Part shown: one piece after another, positions 12,682 to 23,263 of the stretch | Layout of the letters: each line of letters opens with the position of its first letter | Position numbering within the stretch: position 1 is the first letter of the stretch | Assembly (NCBI GenBank): GCA_037176845.1 | Contig: JAYKXP010000101.1 | Location: forward strand, 62,001 to 126,000 | DNA: 64,000 nt | Direction: 5' to 3' | Origin: Paramarasmius palmivorus | Lineage: Eukaryota; Basidiomycota; Agaricomycetes; Agaricales; Marasmiaceae | Made by a program: the position numbers and the translations under genes | The notes under the pieces: generated by a model | The model's database searches: none | Told to the model about the DNA's origin: nothing | What the model saw: only the letters and a program-made list of their open reading frames with translations

Positions 12682-13663
12682 TCAATCTGTAGCGTTTGGT
12701 ATTAGGTTAAGAGCCAATGAAGCGGCAAAGGTAAATGGTTCCGGATGACCCTGCGCTGGGCCAAGAGAGTAAAACAGCGTGGGCTGCCATTCCTCTCGTT
12801 CTTGCATCACTTTAGAGCCCCAAAAATGTCTGATTAGAGCGTTCTTGCCTCTGATAATGAACAGGTTAGTCCTATAATACCATCTGAGCTTATGGAACAC
12901 GAACTGGATCTTAGCATAATTTAAGTGCAGAAGCTTCTTGCTCCGATAGAAATTCCTGAATATACGATTCATCAGCCGTGAAGAAAATACAATAGTTTGA
13001 ACGATAATTACCATGGTTTATTCATCTTGGCTTTTGCAAACCGTACAAGGTTTTCGCAGTTGATAAAATTAACAAACGCGTAACCAGAATTGGTCTCTGG
13101 ATTGGAAAGATATCAAAGTCAGGCCGTAGTACCTTCAATGAACGAACACATACGCGTCCGATAGTCTATCCTTAGATAGAGGAAATCAATGGAGAATGGA
13201 CATGTACCCTGAATAATCTGCAGAAGCTGGGGGCGTGACATGGTGTGCGGTATATTCCTAATCATCACGGTTGTGCGCATGTCGAGGTAGTTCTCTATCC
13301 TACCAATTTCCAAGGTCATTTCGGGTTGATAAAGATCCGGAGAGATTGCAGGAGTCGATTGCTGCGGTGAGCAACGATAACAAAGTCTTTCGTTGGAAGA
13401 TACGGTAGATTTCGTCCGAGTTTGTGGCGCGAGTGCTTCAGGACTAACTTCCAAGTCCAGAGAAGATGTATGCAGTGGAGGAACCCCTAGGCCCAAGCCT
13501 CGCCGACGAGAGCAAAAAGACCACCCGTCTGTCAGCATGTCAAAAACGTTTTCTCTGAAACACCTTGGGAGTACGTACCACATAGCAGTGGTTTCGGGGA
13601 CGCAGCGAGAGGACTTTCATTGTGAATCAAAAGAGGTAAATTTTCGGAGAGACTATCCTGACA
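12682..13663 (-). CDS. Mei2-type RNA-binding protein (C-terminal RRM)
   Basis: This contains the Mei2-like RRM known from fission yeast meiosis and plant AML proteins. MRTTVMIRNIPHTMSRPQLL is the RNP2 segment, FLYLRIDYRTRM follows, and after an intron NSGYAFVNFINCENLVRFAK is the RNP1 segment. Next come NYAKIQ, GKNALIRHFWGSKVMQ and the Mei2 tail EREEWQPTLFYSLGPAQGHPEPF. Introns at about 13085-13120, 12960-13015 and 12855-12905 join in frame, the first being only about 36 bp. Upstream exon DSLSENLPLLIHNESPLAASP (13585-13663) joins to DGWSFCSRRRGLG. Further 5' exons are probably between 13700 and 14110 but I could not fix them, so the start is open. Mei2-class proteins bind RNA and promote meiosis; that role is inferred here from family. 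Confidence 0.75.
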
Positions 13664-14544
13664 AGAGAAATGGAATGGCATGTGAGCACTGGACCTGATA
13701 GCAATGGGAGATGATGGTTACGCACTGGCATGGCGAGGGGAGAGGGCATAGTTGTGTCCAAACAACGAGTGTTCTCGGCATGTGAGATGTAGCTTCGCGG
13801 CACAAGCGAGATCCTGGACGTTCCTATGCTGTCACCATTGAAGCACCCGTGCGGCCAGAAACTGGACGCAGAAATGGAATGGCGTGATAAGCGAGTGCAG
13901 GAGTGTATTGTCGCAGAAAAGAAGTCATGTCGTGAGAGCGGATTGGTGGTTGCCGGTTCGTTATTTGATGGTGGCCATACGTAAAGTGATTTAGGATGAA
14001 TTGAGATGAATTTGTAAGGATGGACATGCGTTCGGCTACCAGGACTGGCCAACTGAAACAGACGGAGAATCGATAGTTTGAGACAAGCCTGGGTTGTACA
14101 CTTCCCATCCTGGCAAATTGAATCGGGAGCTTTTAGTACGTACCTTTCAAGAAATAGTCCTTCCGAGAATGGGGATCAAGAGTCGGCTGCAGCCTATAAG
14201 CGTACAAGTCGCAAGTTATCTGCTCCTAGAGCCATTTTTCGGAACCACTGGATGACATGGGGCCTGAGCTCTCTGAATTGCCTCTCAGAGCCTTCGTCTC
14301 AAAACAATTGTACCGACCTGGAATTCAATCTACCACCTCTCAGGACATCGTCGGGTCAACAGCGGAGGCACAAAAAAAGGGAGAAGTAGAGTAGGTATTT
14401 CTTCTATTCATACTGCCTTCGCGAAGCTAATTCCGCAAGAAGAAAGCCCATTTTGACTGGAATGCGGTAGGTGTCTCGCTACGACTCTAAGAGATTTATG
14501 CAAGTCGCTTACCTTTTTGACTGGATAGAGAGGCAACACTCAGA
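13664..14544. other. probable 5' exons of the Mei2-like gene, unresolved
   Basis: Minus-strand frames in 13700-14108 (for example YGHHQITNRQPPIRSHD) look partly coding and precede the Mei2-like exons, but no consistent splice chain was found. 14110-14544 shows nothing clear. Confidence 0.3.
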
Positions 14545-15146
14545 ATGCCGCAGAGAGCTGTGTTAACCGAGCCTCCAGCGATTCCAATGTCCGAGTCACA
14601 GAAAAAGTGAGTATCCCCTAGCACAGATTCCAGAGATTGTTCACTCACTTCTGCTCGTGCCAGTCTTATAGAACCTGGGGTACTCCGGCCACAAAGGTAA
14701 GTATTCCTACACATTCCAACAAGTACCTTTAATGATTTCCCTAAAGATGGAACCAGCTGCGAGTTGGTATCGGGGGGGAAATAAGGGAGGTGCCCATACC
14801 GTTATTTGGGTGCGGAAAGGTTCTTTGGAGGTGCCCTGTGTGTTGTGAACAGGTGGTAGTCCGCAATCCTTCGAGTTGCCAAAGACACCTTCGCACGCAC
14901 CAGTATCAATGGGATGAAACCTCAGATAGAACATACAAGCACATACTGTGGTGCACAGGCGTGCCAGCCAAGAAGAGAATGGATTATGGGGTTGCAGAGA
15001 GCGCGGTCCCATACCTCATCAACGGCGTTGAGATGGTAGGGGGTTGTCTCCTGTCTTTTAACGGCCGGTGCCGTCTGAATCAACACTTGACATTTTCCGC
15101 TTTCCCTGGTAATTGCATTAGAGCCAAGGCCGTTGAAGGAGCATAG
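14545..15146 (+). CDS. small C2H2 zinc-finger protein
   Basis: The ATG at 14545 gives MPQRAVLTEPPAIPMSESQK. Introns at about 14608-14664 and 14698-14747 join in frame to NLIEPGVLRPQ and RWNQLRVGIGGEIREVPIP. The last exon contains one finger: CPVCCEQVVVRNPSSCQRHL followed by RTH, a C-x2-C-x12-H-x3-H pattern. It continues DRTYKHILWCTGVPAKKRMDYG to a stop at 15146. The single finger and short length suggest a DNA- or protein-binding accessory factor. The partner is unknown. A different small finger gene with a similar layout lies at 44228-44932. Confidence 0.6.
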
Positions 15147-15392
15147 TCAACTACCGTTCGCTGTTCAGCTGGATATTAGGTCTTTTCTTGTAGTGGTTCC
15201 AGATCGTGGTACCGAAGGCTCAACGACAATATTGTATATATATCTTGTACGTTCTCCACCCTGAAGCAACTTCCACTGAAATATGTGTGTGGACACTTAC
15301 TTAGAGTTACTTTGACGACTCTTTACCATGACGAGACCACTGAAATGACTTCGGCCGAATATGCCACTGACTGCTCTTGCAATTGGCAGCGC

Positions 15393-15647
15393 TTTTTTCG
15401 GCGGAGCATTTTATTCGGTTTGAGTTGTCCTATTCACCGACGATGATGTTGCCTCTTTCGGACCTACAGGCATAGTAGTTGGTGCTGGTGAAATTTCGCG
15501 TGTCTGGAAACGTCGGTTGACGTGGCGAGTCCCATGGCCAATGTCCGGCCTCTTTTTTTTGGCGGAGCGTTTTAACCCTGAGGGTGGTTCTACTCACCGA
15601 CGACAAGGTCGTCTCTTTCAAACCCGCTAGTTATAGCATTGGCGTTG
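15393..15647. repeat. diverged tandem duplication, unit about 160 bp
   Basis: 15393-15490 and 15551-15647 match imperfectly: a T-run then GGCGGAGC, TTTTA, then CTCACCGACGA or TTCACCGACGA, then CTCTTTC, then a TAGTTRT...TTGG end. No ORF crosses both. Confidence 0.6.
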
Positions 15648-15778
15648 TACCGTGTGTTGATATTATCACCCTGAGGAAATGCACAGTGCAGCGAGGCTGC
15701 CGCTTTGCACGATGCTTGTTCGGCATCAGTGTGGGACTTGGCCGATAATGCATCCGCGCGGCTCACTTACCTTTACCT

Positions 15779-16860
15779 TCATATCGGCTGAAGACCCACC
15801 AAAACCCCAGACTCCCGCGTCCAATCTCGCTCGAGATTTTGCTCGTTGTGGAGGGAGTCTTTCCAGGTCTCTAGGACGAGGTCTTTGGGTAGCGCTTTCC
15901 GCTCCCGTTTGGCCACGTTACTTTGTAGCCGGTCGAATGTTAGTCGCATGTTGATTGTGGAGACGAAGCGGTTATGGATTTCGGTTCTGGTGTGTTGATA
16001 TTCGCCTCCTTCTTGGATAACTCTCATTTCTCAGCTTCCAGATCAGATACGCTGCCTCAGATATCAGGATACGGTAGAAGCGCGACATTCCATTATCTTT
16101 CCTCCCTTCCTGGTTCCTGCACTGTGCTAGTCCACATGCTAGCACCTTCCCAAGGTCCATCTCCTTCCATTCCGGCGCACTACTTTTTTCGTTCCATATT
16201 CTCCTTGCTAGGTCGCAGACTTCGCTTTGTCCCGGTACTTCACATTCGGATGAAATGTGTTCTATCGTTTCCGTTACTCTGCATATGGCACGTTTCCTGG
16301 TGTTCGACGTTCTGTTTTCCGTTCCAATACTCGCCAATCTGGTAGGCGCTGGCGTTATGCATGATCATCCATAGGAAGTATCGGATCTTAATTGAGAAGT
16401 CTTCGCATTTCGTCGATTTCCATATTGCGGCGTCTGTTGGTAGCCTGCCTGTCAATTCTTTCGTTGCTAGTCTTGCTCTTTCCAGGTTCGCTCTGGTTGT
16501 TCTTCGGTCGAGTTTTGATGGGTCTTTTCGTTGGATTGCTCTCATTTTTCAGATTCGGATTGCCTTGGTCGCGATACGCTGGGTTATTGTTTTAAGTTTG
16601 GCGCCTGATACAGTGTATTGTATAGGTTGGTCAATGTCTATTTCCTCGGCTTCTTCTTCGCTAATTGCTTCCTTTGCGGCTTCTTTTGCCATCATGTCGT
16701 TGGTGGTTCCGTCTTCCTTGTCTACTGTCGTCACCCTTCTTTCGCGGAGCCTTGCAGCCGTGACTTTGATCAGCTGCGCGTTCTTTACGTCGATGTACCC
16801 TGATCTTCATGTTTGTGTAAGTTCTTGGTGAGTTGCTCTATTATATATTTTGATTCTGTC
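15779..16860 (-). mobile_element. LINE (non-LTR retrotransposon) 3' fragment, decayed
   Basis: Minus-strand frames give the C-terminal part of a basidiomycete LINE polyprotein in order: the end of the RNase H region with the acidic linker EEEAEEIDIDQPIQ, SGAKLKTITQRIATKAIR, LPTDAAIWKS, the zinc-knuckle region IRYFLWMIMHNA...YQIGEYW, TETIEHISSECEVPGQSEV, ISEAAYLIWKLRNES, EIHNRFVSTINMRLTFDR and the terminal VLETWKDSLHNEQNLERDW...GVLVGL. The pieces lie in different frames (15779-16027, 15972-16337, 16240-16545, 16549-16734), so several indels have occurred. Reverse transcriptase and endonuclease are absent, as in a 5'-truncated insertion. Confidence 0.8.
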
Positions 16861-17298
16861 CGTATGATCAGCCCTCGAGGTACGTAACCACGACAGCCAT
16901 GGTGGAACAGTTTAACACTCCCCCTTTTGAAGCGTAATCCCATGGCTCATTCAACATGAATTGCCCGAAGACCATTATTACTAGTTCAAAACTGGTCTGG
17001 ATATTAGGGATGCTGAGGAGATTGAAAGACAAAGACTCTCAGTCGCAGCAAAGTCGCAGTGAGTTCACATTCCAAGCATACATTCATATTATCTCACAAC
17101 TTCATAGATTATAAGCGAACCATTGCAGAAGGTCAGCGCTCAAATATACTTCTTGCTAAGGTGGCCGATGAACATCACTTCGGTGTCAGTATGGTCAGTT
17201 GCGATTTCTTTTTCTCACGCTTTTCTAGCTCTCTTCCTTTCTGTTTTTCGTTCTCCATCTTGGAAGCCTCGGGCCAGTCTTCTCTTCAATGTAATCCC
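16861..17298. other. left flank of the palindromic insertion
   Basis: No gene is supported. The last 7 bp (17292-17298, TAATCCC) are the left target-site duplication of the element that follows. Confidence 0.6.
17292..17298. repeat. target-site duplication, left
   Basis: TAATCCC, identical to 22217-22223 and immediately outside the palindrome. Confidence 0.85.
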
Positions 17299-17905
17299 CA
17301 CTTCAGTCACCCCCCATACAGGACCTAATAGGTCCATCCCTTGAGGTGAGCAGTTGGGCCTCTTAGGTGGGTTTTTTAGTTGTGGTTACCTCAATAGGCA
17401 ACTACCTCTACCTTAAGCCTGCAATAGGGTATTTTCCTGGAATTCAGCTAAATTGAGGTTTAGGCAGCTACCTATATAGTATAAAAGATTTCAAGCTATT
17501 GCCTGGGCTTTATTGGTAAATACCATATTTGTGTGATGTGACAGGGGGTGTCAGGGGTCCTGATTCTGAAAAATAGGCTATAAAATAGGCATTTATGCTC
17601 TGATATTGCTTTCAATTATTCTATTGATGCCTTTATCTTGTTTTTAGTGTTTATAAGACTTGGATAGTGTAAATCCTATATAATTGTGCCTATTTCTCAT
17701 TAAATAGCATGCTCTCCAATATAGGCTATACAAATGTAAATGTGACATATAAAATGCTATTGAGTATTGATATTAGACATGATAATAAGAGTAAAATAAT
17801 ATAAAACTCTAACCACACAAAGCAACACAGTATTTACTACTAGTAGCTTAAAATATAGATGCTAACACTATAAAATTGTAATCTTATCAATTTGGTGAGT
17901 ATTAT

Positions 17906-18240
17906 AGGTAGCTATCTGTAAATTGAAAGCAGATATCTGATTCCATATAACTTAAGAATCTCTATCTATCATTTAAAAATAAGATAGGTAGCAACCTGTA
18001 TCTTCTAGGCACTTGCTTTAATATAAATGGTGTCTACCATAGCTCATAGGTATATACCTTGAGTTAGTCTATACTATAGGTAATTACCTGAAAGTGATAT
18101 GGGTAACAGGTAGTAACCTATATCTTTCAGGTATCTGCCCTAACATCAATGTATCTACCACAGATCTCAGGTAGTTGCCTCAGGCTCTTTTAGACTACAG
18201 GTAATTACCTCAAAGCTATATAAGTGGCAGGTGTTTGCCT
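17906..18240. promoter_or_regulatory. phased array of 12-bp palindromic motifs (left arm)
   Basis: Copies of AGGYANNTRCCT (some imperfect) start at 17906, 17986, 18007, 18048, 18078, 18108, 18129, 18169, 18199 and 18229. Steps from 17986 are 21, 41, 30, 30, 21, 40, 30 and 30 bp, close to whole helical turns. The step pattern repeats after 122 bp, so the block is a tandem duplication. Related copies lie near 17399 and 17467. The mirror array in the right arm ends near 21288. A protein-binding role, most likely transposase, is inferred. Confidence 0.7.
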
Positions 18241-18339
18241 GAGATAGATATATAAAATAATACATATATTATTATACTTTCTATAATCCAAGACAGGCAA
18301 GGACCCAGATGAGTTTATGAATTAATTTTTTACATACTT

Positions 18340-18494
18340 TATGGCGCTTTTTTGGGCGCTTTTTTAACAGGAAAATAATTCCCACCCCTTCTGACATCAT
18401 TTAAACATTATTTTAAAGTTATTTTAGGGTTTTTGAGCGCTTTTTGAGCGCTTTTTTTAATGGAAAATTATTCCCACCCCTTCTGACATCATTT
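18340..18494. repeat. tandem duplication inside the palindrome arm
   Basis: A GCGC-T-run block followed by CCCACCCCTTCTGACATCAT occurs at 18381-18400 and again 92 bp later at 18473. The mirror copy is in the right arm at about 21021-21175. Confidence 0.8.
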
Positions 18495-21400
18495 GAGATC
18501 TTCTCCACTCCGCTTTTTTGGTCCCAAAATAGAAGGTGCTCTTACCTCACTATTTTCTACCTGGAATCAATGCATTGGGGGGCTATTGGGGCATGCTGGG
18601 GGGCTATAAAAATCACATTTTTGAGGGAATATGTTCTAATATGTTCTAAAAGCATGCTACTGCAATTGGGGGGCAGGAGAATGCAAAAAAGCGGTCCAAA
18701 TATGGTAATTCAGGAAAATGGCATATTGAATCTTGGGCTACAGGGCAGATATTGACATGGGGTAAGTTGGAGGACCTAGATACATTAAATACAAGGCTGG
18801 AGACACTAAATAGTACATAGATTAGTGGGATAATGGTGTTTAAATATCAAAAATACTGAAAATCTCCGAAATTGAGGGAATAAGATTACAGGATGGGATG
18901 TAGTGCAGCTAGGGCTTAAATGTTGTGGAACAGAGATGATATATATGTCCCCTTGATGTGTTTACAATCCTGGAGAGCTGCCTATTTTTCCAGATTTATT
19001 ACAGCTAAATTCGCTTTTTTTGGACATTGGTAATACTATACCACAGGGAATGATTGGGATAGGCTAATTCTTGTTCATAACCCACTCTAGGGTATACAGA
19101 TGACGAATATATACTTGCCCAAGCACTCCTGTATGTGCAACACCTTGTTCAATCCAATGTATTGTACAGTTATGTAACACAGGCAGTAATACATGAATAG
19201 CACCTCAGGGAAGCATCCCAGCACCAAGGAGAGTTGAGAATCGAGTTCAGGCACTCAAAATACACTTTCCTACTATGGAAGTACATTTTTTGAATACATC
19301 TGTATGTTGCTACATAAAAAATCACATTTTTAGGGGTTTTTATGCACTGGAGCATGGGGATTGCTTCTAAAATCACCAAAAGTGAATTAGAGACTGCTCA
19401 CTATGCATAGAACAGGAATATCAATTGCCTCCATGAGTCCCATGACAGGAATCCTTATGCCAGATGCATCAATTCTTGCACAATTACAGAAAACATGTAA
19501 TATTGATGTAGTATTACAGGGAGGGGTCTGGGGACTTGGAGAACCTCAAAATCAAATTCAGCATGAAAAAACAGTTAAGAAACAATCCAGGTTTGAAAGA
19601 AATCCTATTACTATAGCTTGAGATATGTTCAAGTTATGTTTATAGGCTTATGTATAAAGTACTTGCAATCAATCTTTGACTTGGATTGTCTGACCTTTTC
19701 ATTAAGCATTCTGAGATCAACTAGACACCAAATTGTATTATATACTTCATATTCTAATGTCATAGAGTTGGTATTGCTAGTTCTAGGGTGGTCTAATGGT
19801 CTGGAAGACCTAAATGAAAAGGTCAGACAATCCAAGTCAAAGATTGATTGCAAGTACTTTATACATAAGCCTATAAACATAACTTGAACATATCTCAAGC
19901 TATAGTAATAGGATTTCTTTCAAACCTGGATTGTTTCTTAACTGTTTTTTCATGCTGAATTTGATTTTGAGGTTCTCCAAGTCCCCAGACCCCTCCCTGT
20001 AATACTACATCAATATTACATGTTTTCTGTAATTGTGCAAGAATTGATGCATCTGGCATAAGGATTCCTGTCATGGGACTCATGGAGGCAATTGATATTC
20101 CTGTTCTATGCATAGTGAGCAGTCTCTAATTCACTTTTGGTGATTTTAGAAGCAATCCCCATGCTCCAGTGCATAAAAACCCCTAAAAATGTGATTTTTT
20201 ATGTAGCAACATACAGATGTATTCAAAAAATGTACTTCCATAGTAGGAAAGTGTATTTTGAGTGCCTGAACTCGATTCTCAACTCTCCTTGGTGCTGGGA
20301 TGCTTCCCTGAGGTGCTATTCATGTATTACTGCCTGTGTTACATAACTGTACAATACATTGGATTGAACAAGGTGTTGCACATACAGGAGTGCTTGGGCA
20401 AGTATATATTCGTCATCTGTATACCCTAGAGTGGGTTATGAACAAGAATTAGCCTATCCCAATCATTCCCTGTGGTATAGTATTACCAATGTCCAAAAAA
20501 AGCGAATTTAGCTGTAATAAATCTGGAAAAATAGGCAGCTCTCCAGGATTGTAAACACATCAAGGGGACATATATATCATCTCTGTTCCACAACATTTAA
20601 GCCCTAGCTGCACTACATCCCATCCTGTAATCTTATTCCCTCAATTTCGGAGATTTTCAGTATTTTTGATATTTAAACACCATTATCCCACTAATCTATG
20701 TACTATTTGGTGTCTCCAGCCTTGTATTTAATGTATCTAGGTCCTCCAACTTACCCCATGTCAATATCTGCCCTGTAGCCCAAGATTCAATATGCCATTT
20801 TCCTGAATTACCATATTTGGACCGCTTTTTTTGCATTCTCCTGCCCCCCAATTGCAGTAGCATGCTTTTAGAACATATTAGAACATATTCCCTCAAAAAT
20901 GTGATTTTTATAGCCCCCCAGCATGCCCCAATAGCCCCCCAATGCATTGATTCCAGGTAGAAAATAGTGAGGTAAGAGCACCTTCTATTTTGGGACCAAA
21001 AAAGCGGAGTGGAGAAGATCTCAAATGATGTCAGAAGGGGTGGGAATAATTTTCCATTAAAAAAAGCGCTCAAAAAGCGCTCAAAAACCCTAAAATAACT
21101 TTAAAATAATGTTTAAATGATGTCAGAAGGGGTGGGAATTATTTTCCTGTTAAAAAAGCGCCCAAAAAAGCGCCATAAAGTATGTAAAAAATTAATTCAT
21201 AAACTCATCTGGGTCCTTGCCTGTCTTGGATTATAGAAAGTATAATAATATATGTATTATTTTATATATCTATCTCAGGCAAACACCTGCCACTTATATA
21301 GCTTTGAGGTAATTACCTGTAGTCTAAAAGAGCCTGAGGCAACTACCTGAGATCTGTGGTAGATACATTGATGTTAGGGCAGATACCTGAAAGATATAGG

Positions 21401-22216
21401 TTACTACCTGTTACCCATATCACTTTCAGGTAATTACCTATAGTATAGACTAACTCAAGGTATATACCTATGAGCTATGGTAGACACCATTTATATTAAA
21501 GCAAGTGCCTAGAAGATACAGGTTGCTACCTATCTTATTTTTAAATGATAGATAGAGATTCTTAAGTTATATGGAATCAGATATCTGCTTTCAATTTACA
21601 GATAGCTACCTATAATACTCACCAAATTGATAAGATTACAATTTTATAGTGTTAGCATCTATATTTTAAGCTACTAGTAGTAAATACTGTGTTGCTTTGT
21701 GTGGTTAGAGTTTTATATTATTTTACTCTTATTATCATGTCTAATATCAATACTCAATAGCATTTTATATGTCACATTTACATTTGTATAGCCTATTGGA
21801 GAGCATGCTATTTAATGAGAAATAGGCACAATTATATAGAATTTACACTATCCAAGTCTTATAAACACTTAAAACAAGATAAAGGCATCAATAGAATAAT
21901 TGAAAGCAATATCAGAGCATAAATGCCTATTTTATAGCCTATTTTTCAGAATCAGGACCCCTGACACCCCCTGTCACATCACACAAATATGGTATTTACC
22001 AATAAAGCCCAGGCAATAGCTTGAAATCTTTTATACTATATAGGTAGCTGCCTAAACCTCAATTTAGCTGAATTCCAGGAAAATACCCTATTGCAGGCTT
22101 AAGGTAGAGGTAGTTGCCTATTGAGGTAACCACAACTAAAAAACCCACCTAAGAGGCCCAACTGCTCACCTCAAGGGATGGACCTATTAGGTCCTGTATG
22201 GGGGGTGACTGAAGTG

Positions 22217-22223
22217 TAATCCC
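22217..22223. repeat. target-site duplication, right
   Basis: TAATCCC, identical to 17292-17298. Confidence 0.85.
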
Positions 22224-23263
22224 AATAGCAAGGATCTGGTATGATGGTTGATAATGTGCCAGGAAAGAAGTATACACGGCCCCAAAATGCGCCAAGTCTG
22301 AGCTTGTTTTGTGGATACCTTTGGCCTTCAATGACTTCTACTCGGCTTGGAGAATCTTACCTGGGCGTCCCATGCACCTTTGGCCAAGTTTGGCGCCTGA
22401 TTAGATGCCACGAACAAATCGTTCGGGGCAATCAATCAGACATCAAAACGGTGAAAAGGCGCACCTCGCAGCACCTCTACTTACCGAACCTGCCGCACCT
22501 CAAGCTCAAGCTCAAGATTCTTCAAGTCGCCTGCTTCCCGTGACCATCACCGGCGCTTTCCGGGTCTCGTCGTCCACATCATCACACCGACATCAACCAC
22601 ATCTCTCACACCTTCTCATCATCTTCTCGCTGTCGTCCGCGTCGTCGTCGCCCTCATCAACAGTCGGGACAAAATTGGGACATGGCATATATGGGTACAT
22701 GGGTTGCTGGGTACGTCTCCAATTACTCAAATATAGCCTCGTATTAATCATTCTAGTCTAGGATCAATTAATTCTACTTGAGTACGCGAAGCTTCCAGTC
22801 TGTCAAGTTGATCTATAGTAGTAAAGTATGTTCATGAAGAGTCTGAGGTTTGTAAGAGGATGAAATTGGCAAGTAGACGTTGGTTCTTCTCGGGGCGAAT
22901 AAGATGATGGGATACCGTGTGCCGGCGTGGGTGTCGAGACATCAGAGTGGTGGTTGTGCCAGGTGCTGGAAGACGATGGCGGTGGTTTAGAGACAAAGTA
23001 TTTTGGGGAATTGGCCTCTCGATTTCAGAGGTAACGGAGCGATGTAGGTTACGATGAAACCTATGGGCGAGAAGTTTACTTGAAAGCCTTCAGCAGAAAG
23101 ACAGATAATGACCGTATAGTTTACATGGAATATTCGATACAGTCACTGTTATTAGTCCCGGCTTGAAGCGGTGGGGCCCGGTACATTCTTTGTAGATACG
23201 GTACAAGATGACCATCTGGGTATTTGAGATGGCTGCAACTGATCGACTACTGAGAACTGATCT
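22224..23263. other. intergenic, right flank of palindrome
   Basis: Only short ORFs without family likeness are present. A low-complexity CAAGCT/CTCAAG run lies near 22500-22525. Confidence 0.4.

Larger units (their letters stand above)
17299..22216. mobile_element. 4.9 kb giant-palindrome (foldback-type) DNA transposon
   Basis: The outer ends are exact inverted repeats (CACTTCAGTCACCCCCC... and its complement), directly flanked by TAATCCC at 17292-17298 and 22217-22223. The left arm 17299-19703 (2405 bp) pairs with the right arm 19813-22216 (2404 bp) around a spacer of about 109 bp. I found only five differences between arms: 17645, 17675, a 2-bp AT indel near 17720, a poly-A length change near 18684 and 18807. 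The element is visibly more AT-rich than its flanks. The longest ORFs are about 125 residues and unrecognised, so it cannot encode a known transposase. A single TSD around the whole shows it inserted as one unit. TIR sequence and 7-bp TSD do not let me name a superfamily. Confidence 0.9.

Noticed and set aside
19618..19898. 89-residue ORFs across the palindrome centre on both strands
   Set aside because: They are mirror products of the arms plus the spacer, with no family likeness.
17299..22216. Palindrome as an assembly artefact
   Set aside because: The arms differ at several positions, the flanks differ on the two sides, and a perfect 7-bp TSD surrounds the whole. A mirrored-read error would not create these together.
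22241..22761. ORFs of 100-118 residues right of the palindrome
   Set aside because: Low-complexity Ser/Gln/Ala content, no splice support and no family likeness.
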